The notes: generated from the sequence alone by a model not told the origin. 64,000 nt of DNA from Eriocheir sinensis (GCF_024679095.1 NC_066513.1:3821523-3885522), one strand, 5' to 3'. Counted from the stretch's first letter, positions 28,670 through 38,644 are shown. Translations and numbers: made by a program.

Positions 28670-29742
28670 TTCTTCGGGCTGAGCTTAAGGTGTGCAGCTC
28701 TAAACCGGGCGAAAACCTCTGATAGCCTTTTCATCTCCTGCTCGAAGGTCTGGCCAAAGACAATCACGTCGTCGAGGTAGATGAGTGCCGTCTTCCAGTG
28801 AAGTCCCTCCAGCACCCTCTCCGTCAGCCGCTCGAACGTGGCCGGCGCGTTGCACAGGCCAAAGGGCATGACCTTAAACTGCCACAGGCCTTGACCGTAG
28901 GAGAAGGCTGTTTTCTCTTTGTCCTGCTCCGCCATTTTGACTTGGTGATACCCAGACTTCATATCCAGTGTTGAAAACCACTTGGAGCCCACCAAGGCGT
29001 CGAGCGTGTCGTCGATCCGTGGGAGTGGGTATGAATCCTTGATGGTGAGATCGTTGAGGGCTCGGTAGTCCACGCAGCACCTGAGGGAACCGTCCTTTTT
29101 CCTGACGAGCACTACAGCAGACGCCCACGGGCGGATCAGCCCCTGTTGCCGGAGATCATCCATTACCTCATCCATCTCCTTGCGACGGGCTGGTGCCATC
29201 CTTCGAGGAGCTTGCTTCACTGGGCGGTGGCTACCTGTGTCGATGTGGTGCTCTACCAGGTCCGTACACCCCAAGTCCAGGTCTCCTGCGGAAAACATAT
29301 CTGCATTCCTCACGAGAAGCTCCCTGAGCTTTTTCACTTGGGGCTCCTTCAGACACTGGGAGCTCCTGGCAAGCAGGTCGCGCAGGTAGTCAGGCAGCTC
29401 CTCCTGGGGATTCGTCAGGGTTCTCCTACAGACACAGGTTCTCGGTTCCTGGTCGATCTTTTGGCATAACCCCATCATGGTCCCTTGCTTTATTTTCTTT
29501 GGGCTGAAGGAGACATTGGCCACGACGACAGGCACTTCCCCTGCAGCAGAGTCTACCAAAGTACTGTTTACAATCATCCCGTTTTCTACCGGGCATCGAC
29601 TTCCACTCTCTACCACACCCAGGCTGGCTGGGGGGGCACCCGTAATTTGACAGGGTAACAGCATCTCTGACCTCGGAGGAATAATGGTGGTGCGCTTGAC
29701 CGTCACTGGCAGGTCTCCCTTGTTCACAGTCGTCAGTGGCAC
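28660..29742 (-). CDS. Gypsy-2 reverse transcriptase palm
   Basis: About 360 residues. There is an N-terminal linker, then [20 protein letters not shown], the RT blocks [57 protein letters not shown] and [12 protein letters not shown]. The last is the YxDD active site. The frame is lost at KKCCLF near 28658, where Gypsy-3 keeps the frame. It overlaps the protease frame by 10 bases at 29733. Confidence 0.93.
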
Positions 29743-30190
29743 CTCCTTCCTCCTACAGTCAGCTGCTTAGCGCGGAAGTCCAGCTCGCAGCTGTGTGAGA
29801 AAAGATAATCCATACCTAGGATGCAGGGGTCATCCATGTCGGCCACGTACACAGAGAGGAACTCTTCCTTTCCTCCGAGCTCAAACTTCACGTCCACTGG
29901 GCCTCTGAGCTCTGCGTAGTGTCCTGTGACTCCGCACAGTCGATGCGGCGTCTTAGGAAGCCGACGATGACTCACCACGTCAGGCCGCACCAATGTGCGT
30001 TCCGAGCCTGTGTCGACGACCACAGGCCACAACACTCCGTCAACCTTGCCCTCCACTTGGCAGCTTGTCATGGTGGTTCTCCTGCACACTGATATCTTCG
30101 GGGCATGTACAGGACAGACTGGTCGTTGCCCCCGTGAACCAGTCCTTCTTAGTTTCCCGAGTGGTGGTCCCTCGTTGGGGGCACATTTTT
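29733..30190 (-). CDS. Gypsy-2 aspartic protease
   Basis: Retroviral-type aspartic protease: the active site VVVDTGSERTLVRPD lies about 45 residues in, then HRLCGVTGHYAELRG, and DDPCILGMDYL (the ILG dimer motif). It would process the Gag-Pol polyprotein in virus-like particles. It is in a different frame from the zinc knuckles upstream and from RT downstream; each switch lies at a short A run. Confidence 0.9.
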
Positions 30191-30375
30191 CCGACACTCA
30201 TTCTTCCAGTGCCCCTTTTCTCCACAGGTCCAGCACTTGGGTCCTTCCCTGGGCTTCTTCTTAGCGGCACCTTCATATTCCTTCTTCCTCTTATAGCATT
30301 CGTTCTCCTTGTGCCCAACCTTCTCGCAGTACCAGCACGTTCCTTGAACCTGTCTGTGTCGCTGACAGCGCCCTT
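30160..30375 (-). CDS. Gypsy-2 gag zinc knuckles (shifted frame)
   Basis: Two CCHC boxes: CWYCEKVGHKENEC at about 30340-30299 and CWTCGEKGHWKNEC at about 30230-30189. These bind retroelement RNA. They are one frame behind the main gag frame, entered at AAAGGGC near 30370, and the frame ends at a TAA near 30160. Confidence 0.85.
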
Positions 30376-31658
30376 TCGTGCCCTAAAGCCAGAAGTCGAG
30401 TCGTCCCTGAAGCTTGATAAGCTAGACCTAACAAAGGACTCAAACTCCATGGCACGTGCCAGAGCTTCCTGCATTGATGTTGGCTTAGCTTGGTTCACTT
30501 GTATCTTCAGCTGAGGGCTGTCCAGGGCATCGATGAATTGATCACGCAGCAAAACCGTCAGCAGGTCAGGGGTGGCACCTGGGTATGCCTTGTGCGCCAT
30601 GCTCTCAAGGTCCTGAGCGAGTTCCTGGAGAGACTCGCCGCGCCTCCTGTTGCGGGTTCTGAACCTAACCCTGAAGAGCTCGTTCTGGTGCTTGGTCCCA
30701 TATCGTTGCTCCAGCGCCTGTGCCAGCCCGCTGTAGCTGCCCTTTGTCGCATTGTCGAGCTGAGCAAGGACCTCCAGCGCCGCCCCTTTCAGGCTAGTGG
30801 CCAGCTGTACCGCGCACTCTTGGTCATCCCATCCGTTCCGAGCTGCCAACAGCTCAAACTGAGCTCGGTAAGCCTCCCAGGAGACCTTGCCATCAAACTC
30901 CTGAGGCTTCTTTCTAACAGGCGAACCCAGCAGACCCATGGGGCTGGCGGAACTTCTTGCGGGGATAAACGCAGGCGAAACAGGGCTCAAACTACCCCGG
31001 ACTTGCGTAGGAGAAGCATCTTGGGTACAACTAGCCCCTGCAGGCACTGGCTGTCCGTTTCCAGCCAAGCAGTCTTCAAGGGCCTTCACTCTGTCACTTA
31101 CTTCTAGTATTTCTTTGTGTGTCGTCTCCCGTACCACCTCCATCTCTTGTTGAAGATTTGTGTGTTCTTTCTCCACTTCTATCAGGCGTTGTCCCAAGTT
31201 CGTGGTCACATCAGTCATTTCTCTTCGCACTGATTCACTTCCATCTTGTACTGCTTTTAGCTGTAGCTGTAATCCCGTGAAGCGATCTTCTAGCTGTTCT
31301 TTGAGTTCTTGGAGTGTTCCTTCTTGTTGTTGCTGTGCTCTTTCTTGTTGTTCTTTGAGTTCTTGGAGTGTTCCTTCTTGTTGTTGCTGTGCTCTTTCTT
31401 GTTGTTCTTTGAGTTCTTGGTGTGCTTTTTCTTGTTGTTCCTTGAGTTCTTGGAGTGTTCCTTCTTGTTGTTGCTGTGCTCTTTCTTGTTGTTCTTTGAG
31501 TTCTTGGTGTGCTTTTTCTTGTTGTTGCTGTGCTTTTTCTTGTTGTTCTTTGAGTTCTTGGAGTGCTCTTTCTTGTTTCTCCCCCTGTAGTCTCAAGGCT
31601 TCCAAAAGTTCAGTCAACATGTCGTCCCTCTGGGCAGCTTGGGAACGAGTCTCCATGG
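30376..31658 (-). CDS. Gypsy-2 gag (coiled coil and capsid-like part)
   Basis: Starts METRSQAAQRDDML (ATG at 31658; an upstream in-frame ATG at 31668 is also possible). Residues about 20-120 are a repetitive Glu/Gln/Leu coiled coil, ELKEQQERAQQQQEGTLQ-type repeats, followed by more coiled coil. From about residue 230 a retrotransposon-gag domain begins: KPQEFDGKVSWEAYRAQFEL, CAVQLATSLKGAALEVL, LYRVRFRTRNRRRGESLQEL-like and DQFIDALDSPQLKIQV. It forms the particle shell. Confidence 0.9.
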
Positions 31659-31671
31659 CGAAAAACAAATG

Positions 31672-31690
31672 CCTACACTCCTGACACCAG
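31672..31690 (-). promoter_or_regulatory. Gypsy-2 tRNA-Leu primer-binding site
   Basis: Directly inside the 5' LTR the minus strand reads CTGGTGTCAGGAGTGTAGG. TGGTGTCAGGAGTG is complementary to the CCA-bearing 3' end of tRNA-Leu (TCCTGACACCA). Confidence 0.75.
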
Positions 31691-32082
31691 TGTTATGCCG
31701 GACGTGTTACTTGGGTTCCGTGTCGCCGTCAGGAGACTCCGTGGGAGGGAGATATGTAAACACTTTGCACAGTTTCTGTAGTTTAATGTTCTTCCTTAGT
31801 AGTACACTTCACTCTGACTCTTCACTTACCACTAGCTTACTATGACTGGGACTGGGCCTCTCTCGCCCTCTTCTCCTATATATATCTAGAACAGTACAGT
31901 CTAGAATATTACAGTATACTTTAGATCATACAAGAACATGTAGCAAAAATATATGCGAGTTGGCAACACTTCCCGCCTGGCGCCTGGCCGCGGACGGCTT
32001 GCCTTGCTCCCCGCCCCTTTGCTCGTTTCTCCGGGAGCCTTCTAGAGGCCTATGGTCGCCGGGGGAAGCTTCCAGCACAACA
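31691..32082 (-). repeat. Gypsy-2 5' LTR
   Basis: 392 bp, the partner of 25872-26263 with about two substitutions. Followed by ATAT. Confidence 0.95.
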
Positions 32083-32372
32083 ATATAATCCTTGAATATG
32101 GTACTCATAAGTCATGTAACACATGTAACAACACCCAGGAAATGAACACACTTTACAGTTCATCATCACTGTCACTAATGTAGCTGGTATTGGTGTTCAC
32201 ATCATTTTCACATTCGTCACAGCAAGAACAGAGATCAGTACATGAGAGATTTTGTCTCGTGCAGGAACACCTCTGAGATGTACAGTTTGTCTTACACTGA
32301 CACCTGACTACTTCTGTGATTGAGTGTGGTGCAGGAGGAATCTTTGTAGTGACTGGTTCAAGATGTCCATTT

Positions 32373-33069
32373 TTAATGAAGAGATTTTCTACTCTCTTTT
32401 TCTATTACTTTCTCGGTCCCACACGTCCCCTGCGTGTATCGAAACACACGAGAAATTAATCACAACATGGAGAGGGTATTTCCCGGCTGCCTGGGATTGA
32501 ACCCGTGACCAGCGTGACGGGAGAGCCACTCTTTACCGAGTCGGCCAAAGAGGTACCCCACTGGCTAAGTGGGTTATGGGAGGCTCGTTCATCAGGCATA
32601 GTCACCGCACTACCCGACTTTCCCCTCTATGTAGATTAATTTCTGTGTTGAGACCTTAGACAGTGACCACTATCGGTTCACTATTCCACAATGTCCCCGA
32701 AGAGACATATCTCCAGCTCTCCCATTTTCTATTAACCTCGGAGAGCATGGGCCATCCTACATGTTACCCCTTCGGGGAAACGCAACAGAACCGCAGGATA
32801 GGATGCCACCGCTATGCCACCACTTTAATGAAAATATTTTCTACTCTCTTTTTCTATTACTCTCTCGTTCCCACACGTCCCCTGCGTGTATCGAAACACA
32901 CGAGAAATTAATCACAACAAGGAGTTATTAGCCGGCTGCCTGGGCTAGGATTGAACCCGCGACTAGCGTGACGGGAGAGCCACTCCTTACCGAGTCGGCC
33001 AAAGAGATACACCACTGGCGAAGTGGGTTATGGGAGGCTCGTTCATCAGGCATAGTCGCCGCACTACAC
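32373..33069 (-). mobile_element. Two tandem tRNA-derived SINE copies (type 4)
   Basis: Copies at 32373-32620 and 32823-33069 share GTGCGGTGACTATGCCTGAT, TTGGCCGACTCGGTAAAGAG (A-box-like), GGGTTCAATCC (B box) and the end AAAGAGAGTAGAAAAT. The 200-bp spacer is unrecognised. Together they interrupt the nuclease-like gene between GYYQDANV and NGHLEPV. Confidence 0.72.
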
Positions 33070-33656
33070 ATTTGCATCCTGATAGTAGCCAAACTCAAGA
33101 GAACCAAACAATGTGTGCTGCACGTAACCAGCTTGATGCCAAACTCGACTTTGTATACGCACACGTTTCACATGTTCCTCAAGGGCTCCAACAGTTGGAG
33201 GCAAGGCATTACTCTCTGCAAGACGCTTGTAAAACAAATGCCACCTCAGATCTGAGATACTTGGAATGCATATTCCTCTTTGACAATAAACAGAGCAAAC
33301 GAAGCTGGCAAGAGCATCCGTCACATCTTGTCAACTCGCCTTCATTCGGAAGGGCCAGCAGTGCTTTGATTATGTCAGTCAGCTTTCATGTATTGTTGAA
33401 ACCATTTTGTTTTGCTAATGCCTGAAAATCGCCCTACGTTATCATTGCCAGTGAAAGCATGGAGCACATACAAAGCCTTGGCTTTATCAGGACCTAAAGC
33501 TTTCCAGATGTGCTCCACATGAACTTCATTCGATGCCATAGACACAGTTGTATTCTTGCACAAGATTGGAAAGTGTGACTAGGACATCAGTGTCAGGACT
33601 AAAGAACGTGAGCTGGGCATCTGGGCATCGCTGGGCTGCAGTCGCTGCAAGGCATG

Positions 33657-35804
33657 CCACCGAAGAGGCGATGCTTCTGGCATTTTGCTTCAGCTCGGTG
33701 GGACGACCTGAGGATGTACTTTTCCGATTTCCCGTGGAATGATTATTGCTTCCAGGATAGAGACCCCTCTGTGTGTGCTCAGCGCATCACAGAGGTGATT
33801 GTCTCTGGAATGGAGGCATACATTCCTCGTTCTTTCTCTACTCCTCACGCTAAAAAGCCTTGGTTTAATCACGCTTGTTCTCGTGCTGTCAATGATAGAG
33901 AGGTAGCTCACAAAAGGTACCAGAGCCTTCAAACTAATGCTAATTATGAACTTTACATTTCTGCCCGAAATCGTGCCAAATCTATTCTCCGACTAACCAA
34001 AAATTCTTTCATTAATAGAAAATGTCAAAACCTTGCTTTCTCTAACTCTTCCCGTGACTTCTGGCATCTAGCCAAAAACATCTCCTCCAACTTCACTTCT
34101 TCATCTTTCCCTCCACTCCTCAGTCCTGACGGCAACACTGCTGTCTCATCTATCTCTAAGGCTGAACTCTTCTCTCAAACTTTTTCTAAAAACTCCACTC
34201 TGGACGATTCTGGGCATATTCCTCCTACTCATCCCCCCTCTGACTCCTTTATGCTTGTTTTAAAGATTCTTCAAAATGATGTTTTCTATGCCCTCTCTGG
34301 CCTCAATCCTCAGAAGGCTTATGGACCTGATGGAGTGCCTCCTATTGTCCTTAAAAACTGTGCCTCCGTGCTGTCACCCTGCCTGGTCAAACTCTTTCGC
34401 CTCTGCCTGTCAACATCTACCTTTCCTTCTTGCTGGAAGTATGCCTTCATACAGCCTGTACCTAAGAAGGGTGACCGCTCCAATCCTTCAAACTACCGTC
34501 CTATAGCTTTACTTTCTTGTCTATCTAAAGCTTTTGAATCAATCCTTAACCGGAAGATTCAAAAGCACCTTTCCACTTCTGACCTTCTATCTGATCGCCA
34601 GTATGGGTTCCGCATGGGGCGTTCTACTGGTGATCTCCTAGCCTTCTTAACTGACTCTTGGTCATCCTTTCTTAGCCGTTTCGGTGAAACTTTTGCTATT
34701 GCGCTGGACATATCAAAAGCTTTTGATAGGGTCTGGCACAAATCTTTGCTTTCTAAACTACCCTCCTACGGTTTCTATCCTTCTCTCTGTACCTTTATCC
34801 CCAGTTTCCTTTCTGACCGTTCTATTTCTGCCATGGTAGACGGTCACTGTTCTTCCCCTAAATCTATTAACAGTGGTGTCCCACAGGGTTCTGTCCTATC
34901 TCCCACTCTTTTTCTGTTGTTCATTGATGATCTTCTTTCCAAAACGAACTGTCCTATCCATTCCTACGCCGATGATTCCACTCTGCATTACTCAACTTCT
35001 TTTAATAGAAGACCCACCCTTCAGGAACTTAACGACTCAAGGCTGGAGGCTGCAGAACGCTTAGCCTCAGACCTTACTATTATTTCCGATTGGGGCAAGA
35101 AGAACCTGGTGTCCTTCAACGCCTCAAAAACACAGTTTCTCCACCTATCCACTCGACACAATCTTCCAAACAACTATCCCCTATTCTTTGACAACACCCA
35201 GCTATCACCTTCCTCAACACTAAACATCCTCGGTCTATCCTTAACTCAAAATCTCAACTGGAAACTTCATATCTCATCTCTTACTAAATCAGCTTCCTCG
35301 AGGCTGGGCGTTCTGTACCGTCTCCGCCAGTTCTTCTCACCTGCACAGTTGCTGTCCATATACAGTGGCCTTGTCCGCCCTCGTATGGAGTATGCATCTC
35401 ATGTGTGTGGGGGCTCCCTCACAGCTCTTCTGGACAGAGTGGAGGCTAAGGCTCTTCGTCTCATCAGCTCTCCTCCTCATACTGATAGTCTTCTACCTCT
35501 TAAATTCCGCCGCAATGTTGCCTCTCTTTCTATCTTCTATCGATATTTCCACGCTGACTGCTCTTCTGAACTTGCTAACTGCATGCCTCCCCCCCTCCCG
35601 CGGCCCCGCTGCACTCGACTTTCTACTCATGCTCATCCCTATACTGTCCAAACCCCTTATGCAAGAGTTAACCAGCATCTTCACTCTTTCATCCCTCACG
35701 CTGGTAAACTCTGGAACAATCTTCCTTCATCTGTATTTCCTCCTGCCTACGACTTGAACTCTTTCAAGAGGAGGGTATCAGGACACCTCTCCTCCCGTAT
35801 TTGA
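33657..35804 (+). CDS. LINE-J reverse transcriptase (open frame)
   Basis: About 715 residues. Linker with [38 protein letters not shown] blocks LNPQKAYGPDGVPPIVLKNC, VPKKGDRSNPSNYRPIALLS, DRQYGFRMGRSTGDLLAFL, AIALDISKAFDRVWH, GVPQGSVLSPTLFLLFIDDL, SYADDSTLHYS (catalytic ADD) and NLVSFNASKTQFLHLS; then the C-terminal region SPAQLLSIYSGLVRPRMEYA and GKLWNNLPSSVFPPAYDLNS. It copies LINE RNA at a nicked target. The ORF lacks its endonuclease because of 5' truncation. The best-preserved copy of this family here. Confidence 0.92.
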   Translation, partial: PPKRRCFWHFASARWDDLRMYFSDFPWNDYCFQDRDPSVCAQRITEVIVSGMEAYIPRSFSTPHAKKPWFNHACSRAVNDREVAHKRYQSLQTNANYELYISARNRAKSILRLTKNSFINRKCQNLAFSNSSRDFWHLAKNISSNFTSSSFPPLLSPDGNTAVSSISKAELFSQTFSKNSTLDDSGHIPPTHPPSDSFMLVLKILQNDVFYALSGLNPQKAYGPDGVPPIVLKNCASVLSPCLVKLFRLCLSTSTFPSCWKYAFIQPVPKKGDRSNPSNYRPIALLSCLSKAFESILNRKIQKHLSTSDLLSDRQYGFRMGRSTGDLLAFLTDSWSSFLSRFGETFAIALDISKAFDRVWHKSLLSKLPSYGFYPSLCTFIPSFLSDRSISAMVDGHCSSPKSINSGVPQGSVLSPTLFLLFIDDLLSKTNCPIHSYADDSTLHYSTSFNRRPTLQELNDSRLEAAERLASDLTIISDWGKKNLVSFNASKTQFLHLSTRHNLPNNYPLFFDNTQLSPSSTLNILGLSLTQNLNWKLHISSLTKSASSRLGVLYRLRQFFSPAQLLSIYSGLVRPRMEYASHVCGGSLTALLDRVEAKALRLISSPPHTDSLLPLKFRRNVASLSIFYRYFHADCSSELANCMPPPLPRPRCTRLSTHAHPYTVQTPYARVNQHLHSFIPHAGKLWNNLPSSVFPPAYDLNSFKRRVSGHLSSRI

Positions 35805-35936
35805 TCTTCCTTTCGGCCACCTCTTTTGTTTCTTTTTAGGAGCAGCGAGTAGCGGGCTTTTTTTATTATTGTTTTCTTTTTTGTGTGTGCCCTTGAGCTG
35901 CCTCCTTTGTTGTAAAAAAAAAAAAAAAAAAAAAAA
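33657..35936 (+). mobile_element. LINE-J copy E, intact RT, poly-A tail
   Basis: Starts within the endonuclease-RT linker (CCACCGAAGAGGCG, also found in copy D), so it is 5'-truncated, and ends in GTTGT plus about 23 A. It is inserted antisense into the nuclease-like gene, between codons for HEEADTL and CLAATAAQ. The open RT frame and uninterrupted poly-A suggest a fairly recent event. Confidence 0.92.
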
Positions 35937-37120
35937 TCAGTGTGTCAGCCTCCTCATGACTGTTGTCGTAAATGTTGCTTATTGCATCTGGTAGTACCTC
36001 CAGCTGATGCCACAACCAGTTTTGATGAATCCATGTTGTGCTTTAAAATGGCATTAGAAAGATACAAAATGAGATCACGTTTGTTTTTATGTGAGAGGAA
36101 GCGTTTCATGGGAATGTTTGTGATATTCAAGTCATCGCTAATTTTGTAGCGGATTGGATCCTTTCCATGCTGTCTCCTTTCTCTAGTTTTCTGCCTCAGG
36201 GAGTCATCTTTGTATGTGTCAAACACAACAAACACTTCATCAAATTCTGATGTCAAGGTCATGACTTTGTCATTGAAGTATTTACCGAAGTCTTTCACTG
36301 TTTTAACTGTTGCAGGTTTTGTTGTCATCTTAATTACAACCACCATTCCATCAACAATGGCAATCTTTGTGGATGGTGGTGAATGTTCAGCAATTGATTC
36401 CTCAGTCTGAGTCCTGTCCACCAATGTTAAGAGGCAGTGACCCATCAGGAGCAAAGAATTCTATAGGAGTAAGTGTGAACTCATAAGTGCCAATGGCATG
36501 TTTGTGATCGATACCTCTGTTTGATGAGCAAGCACAACAAAACGGCTGTACAAGTCTTTGGTTTCTTTCCGGTCAACAATGTGGTCACGGAACTTAATGG
36601 ATTGTTCCTTGTTTCCAGACATAAACATCATGTGTTTCTCCTTTTTCATCGGGGCCCACAGACTGAGATCACCATTTATTCGCTCCTTGATGTGCGTATG
36701 TTTCATACAGTTCCTGCCCATGCTTGTCTGCTTCTAGGATCTGTCTGACATACTTCTGGGGAATGTATGCCTGGGTGATGAAGTTAAAGAGTTTGTCACC
36801 TTCAGCGGCAAAGGGACTTCCAGGAGCTAGAACGGCAGCTTTTATCTTTTCAACAGCTTCAAACTCTATTTGTATGCTGCTCGCACTCACATCTGGATGT
36901 CCCTGATTTTGGTTGGAATTAATACCATATTGGTTTTTGAACTCTGCAGAGAGACGTTCCATTTCAGGGGCTGCCAAGAAGATGGCGGCCATACACTAGC
37001 AATTATGACTTTGAGATGTAAAGAAATGGAATCATTAACCCTCAAATAGTAGGTTTTGACTATTTGTTGTGATATATAGGATTATTAGAAGCAGAGATAA
37101 GGCAGTATCTCTAATTTCCG

Positions 37121-37248
37121 GCGGCCATTTTTAAAGTGCCAATATGGCCGCCATAAGTATCTCGCTGCAAATGGCAACATTGGTTTTCAGAATCTACATG
37201 TTATAAGCATTCCAAAAATGTATAGTTTTAAATTTCCCCAAGAAAAGC
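37121..37248. repeat. Right terminal inverted repeat arm
   Basis: Inverted counterpart of 25428-25556. It lies directly upstream of the nuclease-like gene's start on the minus strand, so it probably contains its promoter. Confidence 0.7.
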
Positions 37249-37364
37249 CAACAGAAATACACAGTGAACTTCACTATAAAAACAAGAAGTGCAGCACTAC
37301 ACTCATACCAGCCTAGAGAATAAGCTGGAATAATGTAGCAACAGCTAACCACATCCACGTCATC

Positions 37365-37795
37365 AACAGTGTCGAGAAATCAGTCGAGTACAGTAAAGCA
37401 CTACGCCTGGTATTCATTCATTGTCAGAAAGCATTTGAATCAGCTAAAGCCTCAGCAGTCACGAAGGCACTCAGAAGCCAGGGCGTGGATGAGCTGTACA
37501 GAAAGGTGTTGGAAGGCAGAATGTTGAGGCCGCACGGCAAACATTTATCTCCACCAGAGAAGCGAAAAAATTCCAATTAAGAAGACGTAAAGTAAGGTGA
37601 CACAGATCATCCAAAATTACTCACGACTTGCTTAGGAGATGTATCATATACATTAGAGTGGGAAAACAGAGGAATCGAGATTAAGCGATAGATGGTAGAT
37701 CGCTTAACCACCGCAGGCTCAAGGGCCAATGATGGAGATGAGCCCCGAGACCACAGAGACCTAAACATAACTTAATTGTAGATAGACTGAGGCTC
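37365..37795 (+). pseudogene. RTE-type LINE RT fragment
   Basis: Plus strand frames: LVFIHCQKAFESAKASAV, LRSQGVDELYRKVLEG, then GDTDHPKLLTTCLGD and [12 protein letters not shown]. This mirrors the RT order of RTE-like LINEs (FIDYEKAFDSV, LEQQGV, RRGVRQGDTISPKLFT, LxWExRGLKI). It is decayed by stops and frameshifts and has no ADD box left. Confidence 0.6.
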
Positions 37796-37824
37796 AGACT
37801 CCTTATATCCTCTGCCGATTCTGT

Positions 37825-38076
<252 letters not shown>

Positions 38077-38082
38077 CGCCAG

Positions 38083-38540
38083 AGACTGCATTTAAGCAAC
38101 CAACCTGACGCCCCCAACCCCTTACGAGGAATAAAAGGTACAGAAGTCACACTCACACCCGGTGGCGTGGATGGTATGTGCCCTGATTTCTATTCAGAAA
38201 GCACGGGTTCGATTCCTGGCACAAGTGGTTTGTTGAGATGTTTTTCTGTCGGTTAAAGACAGTTTCTTGATATATATACTCACAGTGTGTGTCGTATGGG
38301 ATTGATTAAAAGTGTTTCCGACTTGCCCCGGGAATGAGTGGGACTTCTTTACCATTCATTCCTCGTAAGGGGGTGGGGGTGTCAGGTTGGATTCTTAAAT
38401 GCAGTGTCTGACGTGAAGTCTTTTAACTCATCAGGTGGCGTGGTTGGTATGTGCCCTGATATCTATTCAGAAAGCACGGGTTCGATTCCTGGCACAAGTG
38501 GTTTGTTGAGATGTTTTTCTGTTGGTTAAAAACAGTTTCT

Positions 38541-38545
<5 letters not shown>
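38083..38545. repeat. Inverted arms with duplicated tRNA-like head
   Basis: 38083-38148 and about 38338-38410 are inverted copies (GACTTCTGTACC.., TTCCTCGTAAGGGG, GTCAGGTTGG, CTTAAATGCAGT). Two direct copies of a 115-bp tRNA-like sequence (38159-38275 and 38433-38545) carry GGTGGCGTGG-TGGTATGTGCCC and the B box GGGTTCGATTCCTGG. They probably arose by SINE insertions plus an inversion or duplication. Bounded by (TA)n on both sides. Confidence 0.65.

Positions 38546-38620
<75 letters not shown>
38542..38620. repeat. (TA)n microsatellite
   Basis: About 39 TA repeats. Confidence 0.95.
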
Positions 38621-38623
<3 letters not shown>

Positions 38624-38644
38624 TGGGAAGGGGATACATATAAC

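Larger units (their letters stand above)
25872..32082 (-). mobile_element. Gypsy-2 LTR retrotransposon, young
   Basis: 6,211 bp, minus strand, flanked by ATAT on both sides (25868-25871, 32083-32086). The two 392-bp LTRs differ at only about two positions, so insertion was recent. It has a tRNA-Leu primer site, a gag with coiled coil and two zinc knuckles, protease, RT, RNase H, integrase and a polypurine tract. All domains are present in the normal Ty3/Gypsy order. The coding region is cut into six frames by single-base shifts plus one stop. It sits in the 3' flank of the nuclease-like gene. Confidence 0.95.
32150..36992 (-). pseudogene. Nuclease-like gene of the TIR element, interrupted
   Basis: Minus strand, ATG at 36992 close to the right TIR. 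Order: an N-terminal region (YIPQKYVRQILEAD; INGDLSLWAPMKKEK; FVVLAHQ), VFVVFDTYKDD with RYKISDD and MKRFLSHKNKRDLILYL, HEEADTL near 35940, DAQLTFFSPDTDVLVTL near 33590, HAFTGNDNVGRFSG near 33450, ISDLRWHLFYKRLAESNALP and VRIQSRVW. The tail is a Cys-rich segment, RCQCKTNCTSQRCSC then CTDLCSCCDEC, near 32290-32190. The EEAD and SPDTDV acid clusters resemble the FEN/XPG/PIN nuclease core. A LINE-J (33657-35936) and a SINE pair (32373-33069) split it, and at least three one-base shifts occur. About 620 codons once insertions are ignored. Confidence 0.6.
25428..37248 (-). mobile_element. TIR-bounded DNA element with nuclease-like gene (nested)
   Basis: The left arm (25428-25556) and right arm (37121-37248) are inverted repeats of about 125 bp and roughly three-quarters identity. 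Shared blocks include TGGGGAAAT, AAAACTATACAT, AACCAATGTTGCCA, TTATGGCGGCCATATTGG and AATGGCCGC. The arms enclose one minus-strand gene (32150-36992) whose start lies 130 bp inside the right arm. Removing the inserted Gypsy-2, SINE pair and LINE-J leaves about 2.6 kb, a sensible size for a DNA transposon. No target duplication was found. The gene content suggests an Academ-like (XPG-nuclease-bearing) superfamily, but that is inference. Confidence 0.6.

Noticed and set aside
31160..31684. Plus-strand Cys/Ser-rich ORF
   Set aside because: It is the antisense shadow of the Gypsy-2 gag coiled coil.
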